Shown here piece by piece: positions 1 through 8,067 of a stretch of 49,106 nt of DNA. A model generated the notes under the pieces. The model saw only the letters and a list, made by a program, of their open reading frames with translations, was not told where the DNA came from and searched no databases. The stretch lies in the NCBI GenBank assembly GCA_902826335.1, contig CADEEL010000024.1:1-49106 (forward strand). Reading direction: 5' to 3'. The first letter of the stretch is position 1. Each line of letters opens with the position of its first letter. The position numbers and the translations under genes were made by a program. This stretch comes from an uncultured Alphaproteobacteria bacterium. Lineage in GTDB: Bacteria; Pseudomonadota; Alphaproteobacteria; Caulobacterales; Aquidulcibacteraceae.

Positions 1-1658
1 CGGCGCAATATATTTTCACCATGCAGGGCCTCACCAAGGCCTATCCGGGCGGCAAAAAGGTGTTCGAGAACATCTGGCTGTCGTTTTATCCTGACGCGAA
101 GATCGGCGTCGTCGGCGTCAACGGCTCGGGCAAGTCGACTCTGCTCAAGATCATGGCGGGGCTGGACAAGGATTTCACCGGCGAAGCCATGCCGATGGCC
201 AACACCAAGATGGGCTATCTGGAGCAGGAGCCCGTCCTCGATAATGCGCTCAGCGTGCGCGAAAACGTCGAAAGCTGGTGCGAGGAAAAAAAGCTCGTCA
301 CGCAATTCAACGAGGTCTCCGCCAAGCTGGGCGAGGATTATTCCGATGCGCTGATGGAGGAGATGACCACGCTGCAGGAGCGCATCGACGCCGCCGACGC
401 CTGGGACATCGATAGCAAGATCGATATGGCCATGGATGCGCTCCGCTGCCCGCCCGACGATGCGGGCGTTGAAAAACTATCCGGCGGCGAAAGGCGCCGC
501 GTCGCGCTTTGCCGCCTGCTGCTGGCCAAGCCGGACATGCTCCTGCTTGACGAGCCAACCAATCACCTTGACGCAGAATCCGTCGCCTGGCTGCAACATC
601 ATCTCGAAGCCTTTCCCGGCTGCGTCATCCTGGTCACGCATGATCGCTATTTCCTCGATCAAGTGACGAAATGGACGCTGGAATTGGATCGCGGCAAGGG
701 CGTACCGTACGAGGGCAATTATTCCGCCTGGCTCGAAGCGAAAGCCAAGCGCGTCGCGCAGGAGCAAAGCGAAAGCGATGCGCGCAAGAAAACCATCAGC
801 CGCGAACTTGAATGGGTGCGTCAGTCTCCAAAGGCGCGTCAGGCGAAATCGAAGGCGCGCTTGCAGCGTTATGATGATCTCGTCAACGCCGCCGAGCGTG
901 AGAAACAGACTTACGCCACCATCCAGATCCCGCCCGGCCCCCGGCTTGGGCAAAACGTCATCGAAGTCGTGGATCTGAAGAAGGCCTATGGCGATAAGCT
1001 TTTGTTCGAGGGGCTGTCGTTCAAACTGCCGCCGGCCGGCATTGTCGGCATTATCGGGCCGAACGGGGCGGGCAAGTCCACGCTCGCGCGCCTCATCACC
1101 GGCCAGGAAAAGCCGGACGCGGGCGAGGTGAAAATCGGCGAGAGCGTCCAGCTCGGCTTCGTCGATCAGTCGCGCGATACGCTCGATCCCAAGAAGAATG
1201 TATGGGAGGAGATTTCAGGCGGCCTTGACGTGATGAGCGTCAATGGGCGCGACGTGCCCACGCGCGCTTATGTGTCGAGCTTCAATTTCAAGGGCGCCGA
1301 TCAGCAGAAGAAGGTGGGGCAATTGTCGGGCGGGGAGCGCAACCGCGTGCATCTGGCGCGCACCTTGCGCCTCGGCGCGAACGTGCTGCTGCTCGATGAA
1401 CCGACCAATGATTTGGATGTCGAAACGCTGCAGGCGCTGGAAAGCGCGCTGGAGGATTTTCCCGGCTGCGCCATCGTCATTAGCCACGATCGCTGGTTCC
1501 TGGATCGCTTGGCCACGCATATTCTCGCGTTCGAGGGCGATAGCCGCGTCGATTGGTTCGAAGGCAATTTCGAAGCCTATGAGGAAGATAAAAAACGCCG
1601 CCTCGGCGAGGAGAGCCTCATCCCCCACCGGATCAAGTTTCAGAAGTTTGGGCGTTAG
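1..1658 (+). CDS. ettA: Energy-dependent translational throttle protein EttA (ABC-F), 5' end missing
   Basis: ABC-F ATPase that binds the ribosomal E site and couples translation to the ATP/ADP ratio. The frame is open to the left edge: the bases before the ATG at 21 read A-Q-Y-I-F-T, the usual EttA N-terminus, so the true start lies just outside the window and the ATG at 21 is internal. Counted from that ATG, the first Walker A is GVNGSGKS near residue 33, followed by LSGGERRR and LLLDEPTNHLD. The linker is rich in Lys and Arg. The second ATPase has GPNGAGKS, LSGGERNR and LLLDEPTNDLD. The C-terminus (HRIKFQKFGR) is typical and complete. The stop lies 5 bases from the stop of the convergent ATPase gene, with no visible terminator. 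Confidence 0.97.
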   Translation, partial: AQYIFTMQGLTKAYPGGKKVFENIWLSFYPDAKIGVVGVNGSGKSTLLKIMAGLDKDFTGEAMPMANTKMGYLEQEPVLDNALSVRENVESWCEEKKLVTQFNEVSAKLGEDYSDALMEEMTTLQERIDAADAWDIDSKIDMAMDALRCPPDDAGVEKLSGGERRRVALCRLLLAKPDMLLLDEPTNHLDAESVAWLQHHLEAFPGCVILVTHDRYFLDQVTKWTLELDRGKGVPYEGNYSAWLEAKAKRVAQEQSESDARKKTISRELEWVRQSPKARQAKSKARLQRYDDLVNAAEREKQTYATIQIPPGPRLGQNVIEVVDLKKAYGDKLLFEGLSFKLPPAGIVGIIGPNGAGKSTLARLITGQEKPDAGEVKIGESVQLGFVDQSRDTLDPKKNVWEEISGGLDVMSVNGRDVPTRAYVSSFNFKGADQQKKVGQLSGGERNRVHLARTLRLGANVLLLDEPTNDLDVETLQALESALEDFPGCAIVISHDRWFLDRLATHILAFEGDSRVDWFEGNFEAYEEDKKRRLGEESLIPHRIKFQKFGR

Positions 1659-1663
1659 CCAGG

Positions 1664-3373
1664 TTAAGCCGGGAGCGACCGCAACTTCTTGCGTCGCTGG
1701 CCGGGAGTCGCTCCGCTGGCGGGAATAGTACCCAGCGCCAATCGAACCATCGGATGAATCTCAACCCGTGTTTCAAGCGAGATTTCGTCGGCGAGCACCT
1801 CCTGCTTATCCTTGTAACTCCATAGCATCGTTGCATAGCCGGAATTTTTAATTCCAAGGACACCGACTTTGTAAAGGTGTCGCAACCACTCCTTTTCAAA
1901 TGCCCAGTGGTTAAAGTCCTCCGCGCCGTTGACCGCCCGGATAGCAAACGCACCGAGTCGATCAACGTCCGTTTGAGCCGTCGTAGCGACTTTGAGCGCG
2001 AGGTCCCTCATTTCTTCGGCGTCAAAGAAGCGTGCTTCAAAATGCGAAGGTTTGCCTCTTAGCGGCTCCAAATAATCTGGTAAGAGAGGGTATAGATTTA
2101 GCCATTCGTCGCGCAGCGAATCCAGGCGCTTCCGACTGTAAGTTGATTCCGCATCCTTAATTATTGCAGGGCCGACATTCAACTTGTCAGCGCCTCGCTC
2201 AAGGCACTCGTTGACAAAGAGTATAGCGTCTCGCGGGCGCATCAACGTTCTATCTAAAATGTACTCGCGAGTTGCTTGGTGTGCGACCTGCTCCGCGAAT
2301 ACATCGTAAAACTTCACGTTATCTTTCGTGTGCTTGCGACGGTACAACTCAGAAATGCGCTTCTCGATCAATCGAAACAGTTGGTCGCGATTCCATCGAA
2401 TTGTAATTATGCTGTCGTCGTATTTCTCTTCCTGAAATCCCTGATCACGTGTCTTTTCAAAAATTTCTTCAAGAAGGTCACTACGAAGGGCTATGCAAAA
2501 TTTTACATTTGAAATTGGGCGAAATTTCTTCACGACATCAATTAGCGCCCGAATTAACCGAAGCCGAATTGCATCGTCCACATGAAAGCGATCAAGGTCA
2601 TCTATGATGACGTAGTATGGGCGGCGCGCGTCGGTAAAAACCTCGTCCGCCATGAACTGTATGACAGTCTGCAGACGGGATAGTTGATTGGCCCCAAGTA
2701 CTTTTTGGATTCGGCGCCGTATCTCTTGTTTTTCTTCCAGCGTCGTCGTGTGCGTTCCGCCTGCTGTCAGGGGGAATCCAAGTTCTGCGAGGCCGAGTTC
2801 AGCCTTGATTTCATCTTCCACCTTTTTTGTTACCGCCGTAACGCGCTCTTCGAACTCGGGCCAAATCTCAAGGCCGAAGTCGCGTAAATATTCTATCGAC
2901 CGTCGTCGACTCGCGTGCACCGTATTTATCAGCTGACTAAAAATGGAAACGGACGTATCGGCGTTGAAAACTCTATATTTGCGGCGCAGAAGTTCCGTAG
3001 CAAAGGTGTGCTTCCAAATAATTTCAAGAAACGGCTCCAAGCGAACTTCGTTTTTTTCGATAAAGCGAAGAATGTCAGAATTTGAAATGTGCTGCAGGCA
3101 AAGGTGGCCGGGGTCAATTCGAATTACATTTTCCGCTTCGCGTTCTAACTTTAGAAGTAATGCGCTCTTGCCCGACCCCGTTCGCCCTTTGATGATAAAC
3201 TTGGCGCTGTCGAGCGAACGAATCTCACTGAGCAAACCCGAGTCTTCGAAACACTGAAAAAGCCAGCCCTTGTCGTCAGCGGCGTCAGCTGCTCCAATAG
3301 ACATGCCTGGCTTGAGAGCAAGCGGATTTGCTGCCTTCGCGGACGAACGGTGCTTGTTCTTCGCCTTGGCCAT
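1664..3373 (-). CDS. Orphan P-loop ATPase (Sll1717/KAP-like)
   Basis: 569-residue P-loop NTPase of unknown role. Walker A is GRTGSGKS at residues 63-70 and Walker B is YYVIIDDLDRF with Asp258-Asp259. The D-D-L-D-R pattern is shared with KAP-type and Sll1717-type ATPases; membership is my judgement from motifs. The C-terminal half is charged and helical, with no recognised effector and no membrane segment. I chose the ATG at 3373; a TTG two codons upstream is possible. The gene is visibly richer in A and T than its neighbours and sits alone between ettA and an HxlR regulator, which suggests horizontal acquisition. A defence role is possible but not shown. Confidence 0.85.
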   Translation of the reverse strand: MAKAKNKHRSSAKAANPLALKPGMSIGAADAADDKGWLFQCFEDSGLLSEIRSLDSAKFIIKGRTGSGKSALLLKLEREAENVIRIDPGHLCLQHISNSDILRFIEKNEVRLEPFLEIIWKHTFATELLRRKYRVFNADTSVSIFSQLINTVHASRRRSIEYLRDFGLEIWPEFEERVTAVTKKVEDEIKAELGLAELGFPLTAGGTHTTTLEEKQEIRRRIQKVLGANQLSRLQTVIQFMADEVFTDARRPYYVIIDDLDRFHVDDAIRLRLIRALIDVVKKFRPISNVKFCIALRSDLLEEIFEKTRDQGFQEEKYDDSIITIRWNRDQLFRLIEKRISELYRRKHTKDNVKFYDVFAEQVAHQATREYILDRTLMRPRDAILFVNECLERGADKLNVGPAIIKDAESTYSRKRLDSLRDEWLNLYPLLPDYLEPLRGKPSHFEARFFDAEEMRDLALKVATTAQTDVDRLGAFAIRAVNGAEDFNHWAFEKEWLRHLYKVGVLGIKNSGYATMLWSYKDKQEVLADEISLETRVEIHPMVRLALGTIPASGATPGQRRKKLRSLPA

Positions 3374-3591
3374 GGACAATCCGCCGCAGAATGCGCCTTT
3401 TGGGAGTAGTATTTTGATTCGCCATCTCTGCCATTGAGCGATGGATGGCCCTTTTTGTTGAAGCGCCGGTCGCCGAAGGCCGCTTCCGTAGGTAAAGATA
3501 AGGTAGTCTGCGCGGGGATGAGAGCGTCAGACTGGAGCCAAAACGTGAGGCGCGAACGGTACCGCTAGGATTGGATCGCACGCCGCCCCCC

Positions 3592-3993
3592 TCACTCCCC
3601 CGCCAGCAGCGCCCCCGCGCCTGGCGCGTCATGCGCCTCATGCACAGCGCGCCGCGTCGCGCGCGTAAGATGGCCGCGTCCCCACACACGAACAGCTTCG
3701 ATGATCGGCTTGACGCTCTCGCCGTGCGTCGAGAGCGCATACTCCACATGCGTGGGCATCTCGGAAATCACCGTGCGCGTGACAAGCCCTTCGCGCTCGA
3801 GATCGCGCAGCGTTTCGGTCAGCACCTTGTGTGAAATCTCCGGCATCAGCCGCCGCAATTCGTTGAAGCGGCGCGGGGCCTCCGCGAGCCAATAGAGCGC
3901 GATCATCGCCCATTTGCCGCCGATGGCGGTGAGCGCGGCGGTGAGCGGGCAGCTTGTGTCCTGCGTGGTGGGATCAGTGGGTGCGTTGGTCAT
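3592..3993 (-). CDS. HxlR-family winged-helix transcriptional regulator
   Basis: 133-residue DNA-binding protein of the HxlR/MarR-like type. Near the N-terminus it has the family signature C-P-L followed by IGGKWAMIALYWL, then the helix-turn-helix (RRFNELRRLMPEISHKVLTETLRDLEREGLV) and the wing. The single Cys just before the first helix is where several family members sense thiol-reactive or oxidising compounds. The start was set at the ATG at 3993, where HxlR proteins normally begin; an upstream in-frame extension reads through the divergent promoter region. It is transcribed away from the MBL-fold gene at 4127, so it probably regulates that gene and itself. Confidence 0.9.
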   Translation of the reverse strand: MTNAPTDPTTQDTSCPLTAALTAIGGKWAMIALYWLAEAPRRFNELRRLMPEISHKVLTETLRDLEREGLVTRTVISEMPTHVEYALSTHGESVKPIIEAVRVWGRGHLTRATRRAVHEAHDAPGAGALLAGE

Positions 3994-4126
3994 CGCACGC
4001 AAGTTACCGAAAAGTGCGTCATTGTCATAGCCGGTTTCAATCCGACATGTGCGCGAAAGAGCAGGTTTTTGTTGCGCGGTGAACGCCATTCGCCCCGCGC
4101 GCGCCGTGCGCAGGAGGAGAGTTACT
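3994..4126. promoter_or_regulatory. Divergent promoter region between HxlR regulator and MBL-fold gene
   Basis: 133 bases separate the two divergent starts. On the right side AGGAGGAG precedes the ATG at 4127. Near 3994-4021 a pair CGCAC...GTGCG flanks GTTACCGAAAA and is a possible operator. No convincing -10/-35 pair stands out on either strand, so the region is called from gene arrangement. Confidence 0.4.
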
Positions 4127-5716
4127 ATGAATCGTTGGGCCGGCGCTGGCTTGAGCGCCATGATCCTTGGCGCGGGCCTTGTCTATGCGCCGGCGGCGCT
4201 GACGCAACCAAACGCCGCGCCCGCGCGCGGCGACATGGTGGATCGCTTCTATCGCGGCCGCGCCGTGATCAACGAAGCCGTTCAGGCCATTGGCGGCGCG
4301 CAGGTGCTCCGCGCCGTCACGGGCGTTTCCTATGTCGTGCAGGGCGATCTCTCCAACGACATTCAAGGCTATTCGGCCGCGCGCATCGGCGATCCCGCGC
4401 GCGACGGCGCCATTCGCGTCACCAACCGGTTCGACATCGCCGGTGCGCGTTTCTACCAGGAAGTTCAGCAGTATTATGAGAGCGGGTATGACAGCGGCTT
4501 CGCCACAATCTGGCGCGGCGGAACGCAGATCGCGCCGCGCTGGGTCCCACGCGATTACACCGAAACCGCCAACGCGCCGTCCCCGTTTGGGCCGGGCGGC
4601 GCCTTCATGGTCGCCGCGCGCTGGGCGCCGGCGCTCATCCTGCAGCGCGCGCTCGCCAATTTCCGCTCCGTCGCGCTGGTCGGCGAGAGCGTGACGAGCG
4701 ACGGACCGGCCGATGTCGTGGAATTCTCCTTCGATGAGGCGACGCGTTTTCGCGTGCATGTGGCGCGCACGACCCATTTCATCCGCCGCGTCGAAGCCGT
4801 CGCGCCCGATCCGGTGTCGGCGGATGATGTCTCGATCGCGGAGCTGAGCGGCGCGCGGACGGTCGGCGGAATCATCTTTCCCACCAATATCCGCGCCTTG
4901 CGTCGCGGCGCGCCCACGCAGACGCTCGAACTGCGCGATGTCGCGGTCAATCCTACCTTCACCGAGGCGGATTTCGCCGCGCCCGCGGGCTTCACGCGCG
5001 TAACGGCGGACGCGCAAGTGCGCGCCACGCAAATCGCCGGCCGCGTCTATGAAGTGAGCGGCCTGGCGGGCGGAACCTATCAGGTTCCCTTTGTGGTCAT
5101 GGATGATTTCGTGGTCGCGTATGAAGCGCCGCTCGGCGTGCCGGCGACGCGCCAGGTGATCGGTGAAATCCGCCGCGTCGCGGGCGAGCGGCCGATCCGT
5201 TATGTGGTGGTGAGCCATTTCCATGCCGACCACGCCGGCGGGATCGGCGCCTATGTCGAAGCGGGCGCGACCGTGCTCTCATCCGCGGAAAATGAATCAG
5301 CCCTGCGCACGTACGCGGCCAACAATCGCCCGCAATTTCAGGGCCAGGAGGGCCCGCGCGCGGGGGTGACGATGCAATTCGAGGCCGTTCCGGCGGGCGG
5401 GCGCGAGATTGTCGATCGCGCGGGTGGGCGGGTGCGCGTCGTCGATTTTCCGCGCAATTCGCACGTTGAGCATATGCTCGCGCTTTATGATGAATCCTCT
5501 GGCGTGTTCATGGGCGCCGATCACTTCATCGAGGCGGTGATCTGGAACCCGACGTTTGAGGCGACCGCGCAATGGGTGCGCGCCAATCGCGGCGCGGCGC
5601 ACATACTCGGCACGCATGTGCGCCCGATGACGCGCGAAGCCTATCTCGCCGCCACGCGCGCGCGCCGCAATGAACCTCGCACGGCGCGGATCACCTGGGA
5701 GGGCTTGCGGCGGTAG
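4127..5716 (+). CDS. Exported MBL-fold metallohydrolase
   Basis: 529-residue protein with a hydrophobic N-terminal signal-like segment (about residues 5-27, ending near A-L-T-Q), so probably periplasmic. The N-terminal half has no family I recognise. The C-terminal half carries the metal-binding motif H-F-H-A-D-H (His364, His366, Asp368, His369), then N-S-H-V-E-H, MGADHF and GTHVRP, the later ligands of the metallo-beta-lactamase fold. The substrate cannot be inferred. The start is the ATG at 4127 because it has a strong AGGAGGAG site and begins the signal sequence; the open frame upstream to 4049 overlaps the regulator's promoter. It is divergent from the HxlR regulator. Confidence 0.88.
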   Translation: MNRWAGAGLSAMILGAGLVYAPAALTQPNAAPARGDMVDRFYRGRAVINEAVQAIGGAQVLRAVTGVSYVVQGDLSNDIQGYSAARIGDPARDGAIRVTNRFDIAGARFYQEVQQYYESGYDSGFATIWRGGTQIAPRWVPRDYTETANAPSPFGPGGAFMVAARWAPALILQRALANFRSVALVGESVTSDGPADVVEFSFDEATRFRVHVARTTHFIRRVEAVAPDPVSADDVSIAELSGARTVGGIIFPTNIRALRRGAPTQTLELRDVAVNPTFTEADFAAPAGFTRVTADAQVRATQIAGRVYEVSGLAGGTYQVPFVVMDDFVVAYEAPLGVPATRQVIGEIRRVAGERPIRYVVVSHFHADHAGGIGAYVEAGATVLSSAENESALRTYAANNRPQFQGQEGPRAGVTMQFEAVPAGGREIVDRAGGRVRVVDFPRNSHVEHMLALYDESSGVFMGADHFIEAVIWNPTFEATAQWVRANRGAAHILGTHVRPMTREAYLAATRARRNEPRTARITWEGLRR

Positions 5717-5879
5717 AAGCGCCGGCCGACCGGCGGTGCGCCCAATCCCCCGCGCCGTCGCGCTAGAAGCCAGCAAAATCAACGTTTTTCGCACCGGTTG
5801 AAGAAATTTATCCCCCACCCGCGACTTGGCCCCATACTCGCCTTGTCCCGCCGCGAGCGGAGGTCGTTCCGGATCAGAC

Positions 5880-6100
5880 CGAAATCGGCGGTGGGAGGCG
5901 GATGAGCGTGAGCGCGCTCGCCCCGGCGCAAGCCGGAGAGGGCGCGGGAAACCGGCGGGTTCGAAACTGTCGGCGCCCGGGGAGCGGATCTGAACCGCCC
6001 CGCACGCGGCCGGCCTCTGGCGCAGGAGTTAAGACCTCCTCACTAGGCGCCATGCTGGCGATCATCATCCGTCGGGGCGCGGGCTTCCCGCGTCTTTGAG
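5880..6100 (+). ncRNA. Candidate structured RNA, family unknown
   Basis: Several nested hairpins lie in order on the plus strand. GAGCG and CGCTC pair around 5904-5919. CCGGC-GCAA-GCCGG (about 5922-5935) has a GNRA tetraloop. GGCGC...GCGCC encloses AGGAG...CTCCT (about 6018-6051). CCGCCCCG near 5997 can pair with CGGGGCG near 6074. The stretch ends in CGCGGG-CTT-CCCGCG followed by TCTTT (6078-6097), which resembles a terminator. No reading frame fits and no RNase P, SRP or tmRNA signature was found. It may be a free RNA, the 3' end of the preceding transcript, or a leader for the gene at 6259. Confidence 0.35.
6078..6097 (+). terminator. Possible rho-independent terminator
   Basis: A perfect six-base-pair G+C stem CGCGGG/CCCGCG with a three-base loop is followed by TCTTT. 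The T-run is weak. It could end the MBL-gene transcript or a free RNA. Confidence 0.4.
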
Positions 6101-6159
6101 CGCCCGATGCGATGAGCAAAAGGGCGCAACTTGCCTGGCGTTGGAAGTCCGCGCCCCAC

Positions 6160-6175
6160 CCTCCGTATACGGAGG
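6160..6175. repeat. Perfect 16-base palindrome
   Basis: CCTCCGTATACGGAGG is its own reverse complement and lies about 85 bases before the ATG of the small gene at 6259. It could be an operator, an RNA hairpin that hides a GGAGG sequence, or half of a dispersed palindromic element. Confidence 0.5.
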
Positions 6176-6258
6176 AAGCTGAAGCGAACCAGCGGAGACG
6201 CCCGTCTCGCGCTGTCGAGAACGGCTGCGCGGCGCATTCATCCAGAAACGGAGGAAAC

Positions 6259-6654
6259 ATGTCACATAAAACGAGTCGCCGTCGCGATGACCCAAACGCC
6301 CAGGCAGCCGCCGCCATGGAGCGTGCTGCGCACGCGATGGATGCGGGCGACGCGCAGGAGGCCGAACGCTGGACGCGCGTGGCCGAGAAGTTCGCCAACG
6401 CGCCCCAGCCGGCGCAAACCATGGAGAAGACGGAGGCGATCCGCGAGGAGCTGCGCGCGCGCCTGCAACGTTACGCCGAGGCCGACCTCGAAGAGAAGAA
6501 GCGCCAAAACGAATGCGCGCGCGCCTGGGAGATCGCCATCTGGAACGACATCCGCGCCAATCAGGGCCTCGCGCCCTTGCCGTTCGAGCCCGCGCCGATC
6601 GACCGCGATCTCCTGGCGATGCTCTATGGCGAGGATGGGCCCAATATCGTCTGA
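6259..6654 (+). CDS. Hypothetical protein, 131 residues
   Basis: Not recognised. The protein is hydrophilic and mostly helical, rich in Ala, Arg and Glu, with a probable coiled coil around residues 55-95 (repeated Glu, Arg, Leu, Lys). The C-terminal third contains Trp residues (AWEIAIWNDIRANQG). There is no signal sequence or membrane segment. The start at 6259 follows a strong site, CGGAGGAAAC; an open frame 49 codons upstream has no such site. It stands alone, preceded by the structured region and followed by an inverted-repeat element. Confidence 0.72.
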   Translation: MSHKTSRRRDDPNAQAAAAMERAAHAMDAGDAQEAERWTRVAEKFANAPQPAQTMEKTEAIREELRARLQRYAEADLEEKKRQNECARAWEIAIWNDIRANQGLAPLPFEPAPIDRDLLAMLYGEDGPNIV

Positions 6655-6673
6655 GCGTGCGCGGCGCTCACAT

Positions 6674-6796
6674 CGTCATTCCGGATGCGACGCAGTCGCG
6701 ATCCGGAACCCAGGGCCGAAACCCAGGAGACGATAAAGCGCCGAGCATCCGCCACTGGGTTCCGGGTTCATCGCTCCGCGATGCCCCGGAATGACG
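6674..6796. repeat. Intergenic inverted-repeat element, about 123 bp
   Basis: The ends are exact inverted copies: CGTCATTCCGG (6674-6684) and CCGGAATGACG (6786-6796). Inside, each arm folds into its own hairpin (CCGGATGCGAC/GTCGCGATCCGG; CATCG...CGATG), and GGAACCCAG pairs with CTGGGTTCC across the middle. It has no coding capacity. Elements with CATTCCGG ends are common as dispersed repeats in Alphaproteobacteria; this one lies between convergent genes and may also stop transcription. Confidence 0.75.
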
Positions 6797-6850
6797 AGGA
6801 CGTGCGCGATGCCCGGGGATAGGTGGCGTTTCAATTGAAGGACGGCGGCG

Positions 6851-7462
6851 CTACGCCAGCGCCACGCCCGTCGCGGCGGCGAGGTCGGCAAGCGCCTGGT
6901 CTTCGGTGAGCACCTTGATCGTCGCCATGCCCATGGCGCGCGCGGGTTTCAGATTGTTTCCGAGATCGTCGAGAAAAAGGCAGGCGCGCGGATCGACGTC
7001 GAGCGCCTCGCACATCAGCGCATAGATGCGCGGATCGGGCTTGCGGAGGCCGACCCTGGAGCTCTCGATCACATGGTCGAACCGCGCAAAGACCTTCGCC
7101 AAATCCCCCGCCTGCGGGCGATCGGAGGCGACATTATTGGTGATGCAGCCGTTTTGGAGGCCGGCCGCCTTCAGCGCATCGAGGGCCGAAACCATGCGCG
7201 GGCGCAAGCGCCCATACAAAAGCCCGATCACCTCGCGCCCCCGCACGCGCCCGCCGCTCTCTTCATGGAACAGCGCGTCGAATTCATCGGCGCCGATGGC
7301 GCTCGATTCAAACCGCGCCCAGGCGTTTTGGTGCGGATTTGTAGCGTTCAGCGTACGGATGAAGTCGCGCGGCAGGCCGCGCTCGGCTTCGAAAGCGTTG
7401 AACGCCTCGAACGGCGAGGAGGTGAACACGCCGCCGAAATCCCAGAGGATCGCGCGAAGCAT
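6851..7462 (-). CDS. HAD-superfamily hydrolase (subfamily IA)
   Basis: 203-residue cytosolic phosphatase-like protein. Motif I is W-D-F-G-G-V near residue 7, giving the nucleophile Asp but not the second Asp of D-x-D, as in YihX-like and epoxide-hydrolase-N-like HAD enzymes. Motif II Thr lies in C-I-T-N-N, motif III Lys in RKPDPRIY, and motif IV in CLFLDDLGNN. The alpha-helical cap lies at about residues 15-85. The substrate is unknown. The start is 8 bases after the regA stop on the same strand, so it is probably the last gene of the regB-regA transcript. The inverted-repeat element lies just downstream. Confidence 0.9.
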   Translation of the reverse strand: MLRAILWDFGGVFTSSPFEAFNAFEAERGLPRDFIRTLNATNPHQNAWARFESSAIGADEFDALFHEESGGRVRGREVIGLLYGRLRPRMVSALDALKAAGLQNGCITNNVASDRPQAGDLAKVFARFDHVIESSRVGLRKPDPRIYALMCEALDVDPRACLFLDDLGNNLKPARAMGMATIKVLTEDQALADLAAATGVALA

Positions 7463-7470
7463 AAGGCGCC

Positions 7471-8019
7471 TCAGCGCGGCGCGCGCTTGGCCAGGATGCG
7501 CTGCAGCGTGCGCCTGTGCATGTTGAGCCGCCGCGCGGTTTCCGAGACATTATGCCCGCACAATTCGTAAACGCGCTGGATATGCTCCCAGCGCACGCGG
7601 TCCGCGCTCATCGGATTGTCGGGCGGGGCGGGCCGATCATTGGGTTGCGCCATCAGCGCCTTGATCACGTCTTCGACGTCAGCCGGCTTGGAGAGATAAT
7701 CGACCGCGCCAGCCTTCACCGCCGCCACCGCCGTGGCGATCGCGCCATAGCCGGTGAGCATGACGACGCGGCATTCGGGCCGCTTCTTGTGCAGATGCTC
7801 GACGACCGACAGTCCCGATCCGTCTTCGAGCCTGAGATCGAGCACGGCGTAGGCGGGCGCCGCCGTGCTCGCCGCCAGCGTCGCTTCCGCGACGGAGCCG
7901 ACCGACGTCACCGCGAAGCCGCGCTGCTCAAGCGCGCGCGCCATGCGCTGGCGGAACGTGGCGTCGTCATCGAGGAGGAGGAGCGTGGTGTCGCCCTCAA
8001 GGGCGTGGGCTTCGGACAT
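7471..8019 (-). CDS. regA: Redox response regulator RegA/ActR/PrrA
   Basis: 182-residue response regulator. The receiver domain (residues 10-125) has the acidic pocket D17-D18, phospho-acceptor Asp61 (L-D-L-R), Thr89 and Lys111 (S-K-P). The C-terminus is a Fis-type helix-turn-helix (CGHNVSETARRLNMHRRTLQ), the compact arrangement of RegA/PrrA/ActR. Its known role is control of respiration, energy metabolism and redox genes when phosphorylated by RegB. It lies 48 bases downstream of the sensor gene and is presumably cotranscribed. Identification is from domain order plus the adjacent RegB. Confidence 0.95.
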   Translation of the reverse strand: MSEAHALEGDTTLLLLDDDATFRQRMARALEQRGFAVTSVGSVAEATLAASTAAPAYAVLDLRLEDGSGLSVVEHLHKKRPECRVVMLTGYGAIATAVAAVKAGAVDYLSKPADVEDVIKALMAQPNDRPAPPDNPMSADRVRWEHIQRVYELCGHNVSETARRLNMHRRTLQRILAKRAPR

Positions 8020-8067
8020 GAGGTTTATCTAGCATCGAACCGTGGGCGGACAAACCGAGGAAGAGGG

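Larger units (their letters stand above)
5717..6258. other. Gene-poor stretch with RNA-like secondary structure
   Basis: 542 bases without a convincing gene on either strand. The first 160 bases hold nothing recognisable. From about 5880 to 6100 hairpins follow one another (listed separately as a candidate RNA). After that comes a perfect 16-base palindrome at 6160-6175 and a strong ribosome-binding site (CGGAGGAAAC) for the next gene. Confidence 0.5.

Noticed and set aside
5880..6100. RNase P RNA, SRP RNA or tmRNA in the structured region
   Set aside because: The conserved core sequences of these RNAs (for example GAGGAAAGTCC, or GGAAGG with AGCAG) were not found.
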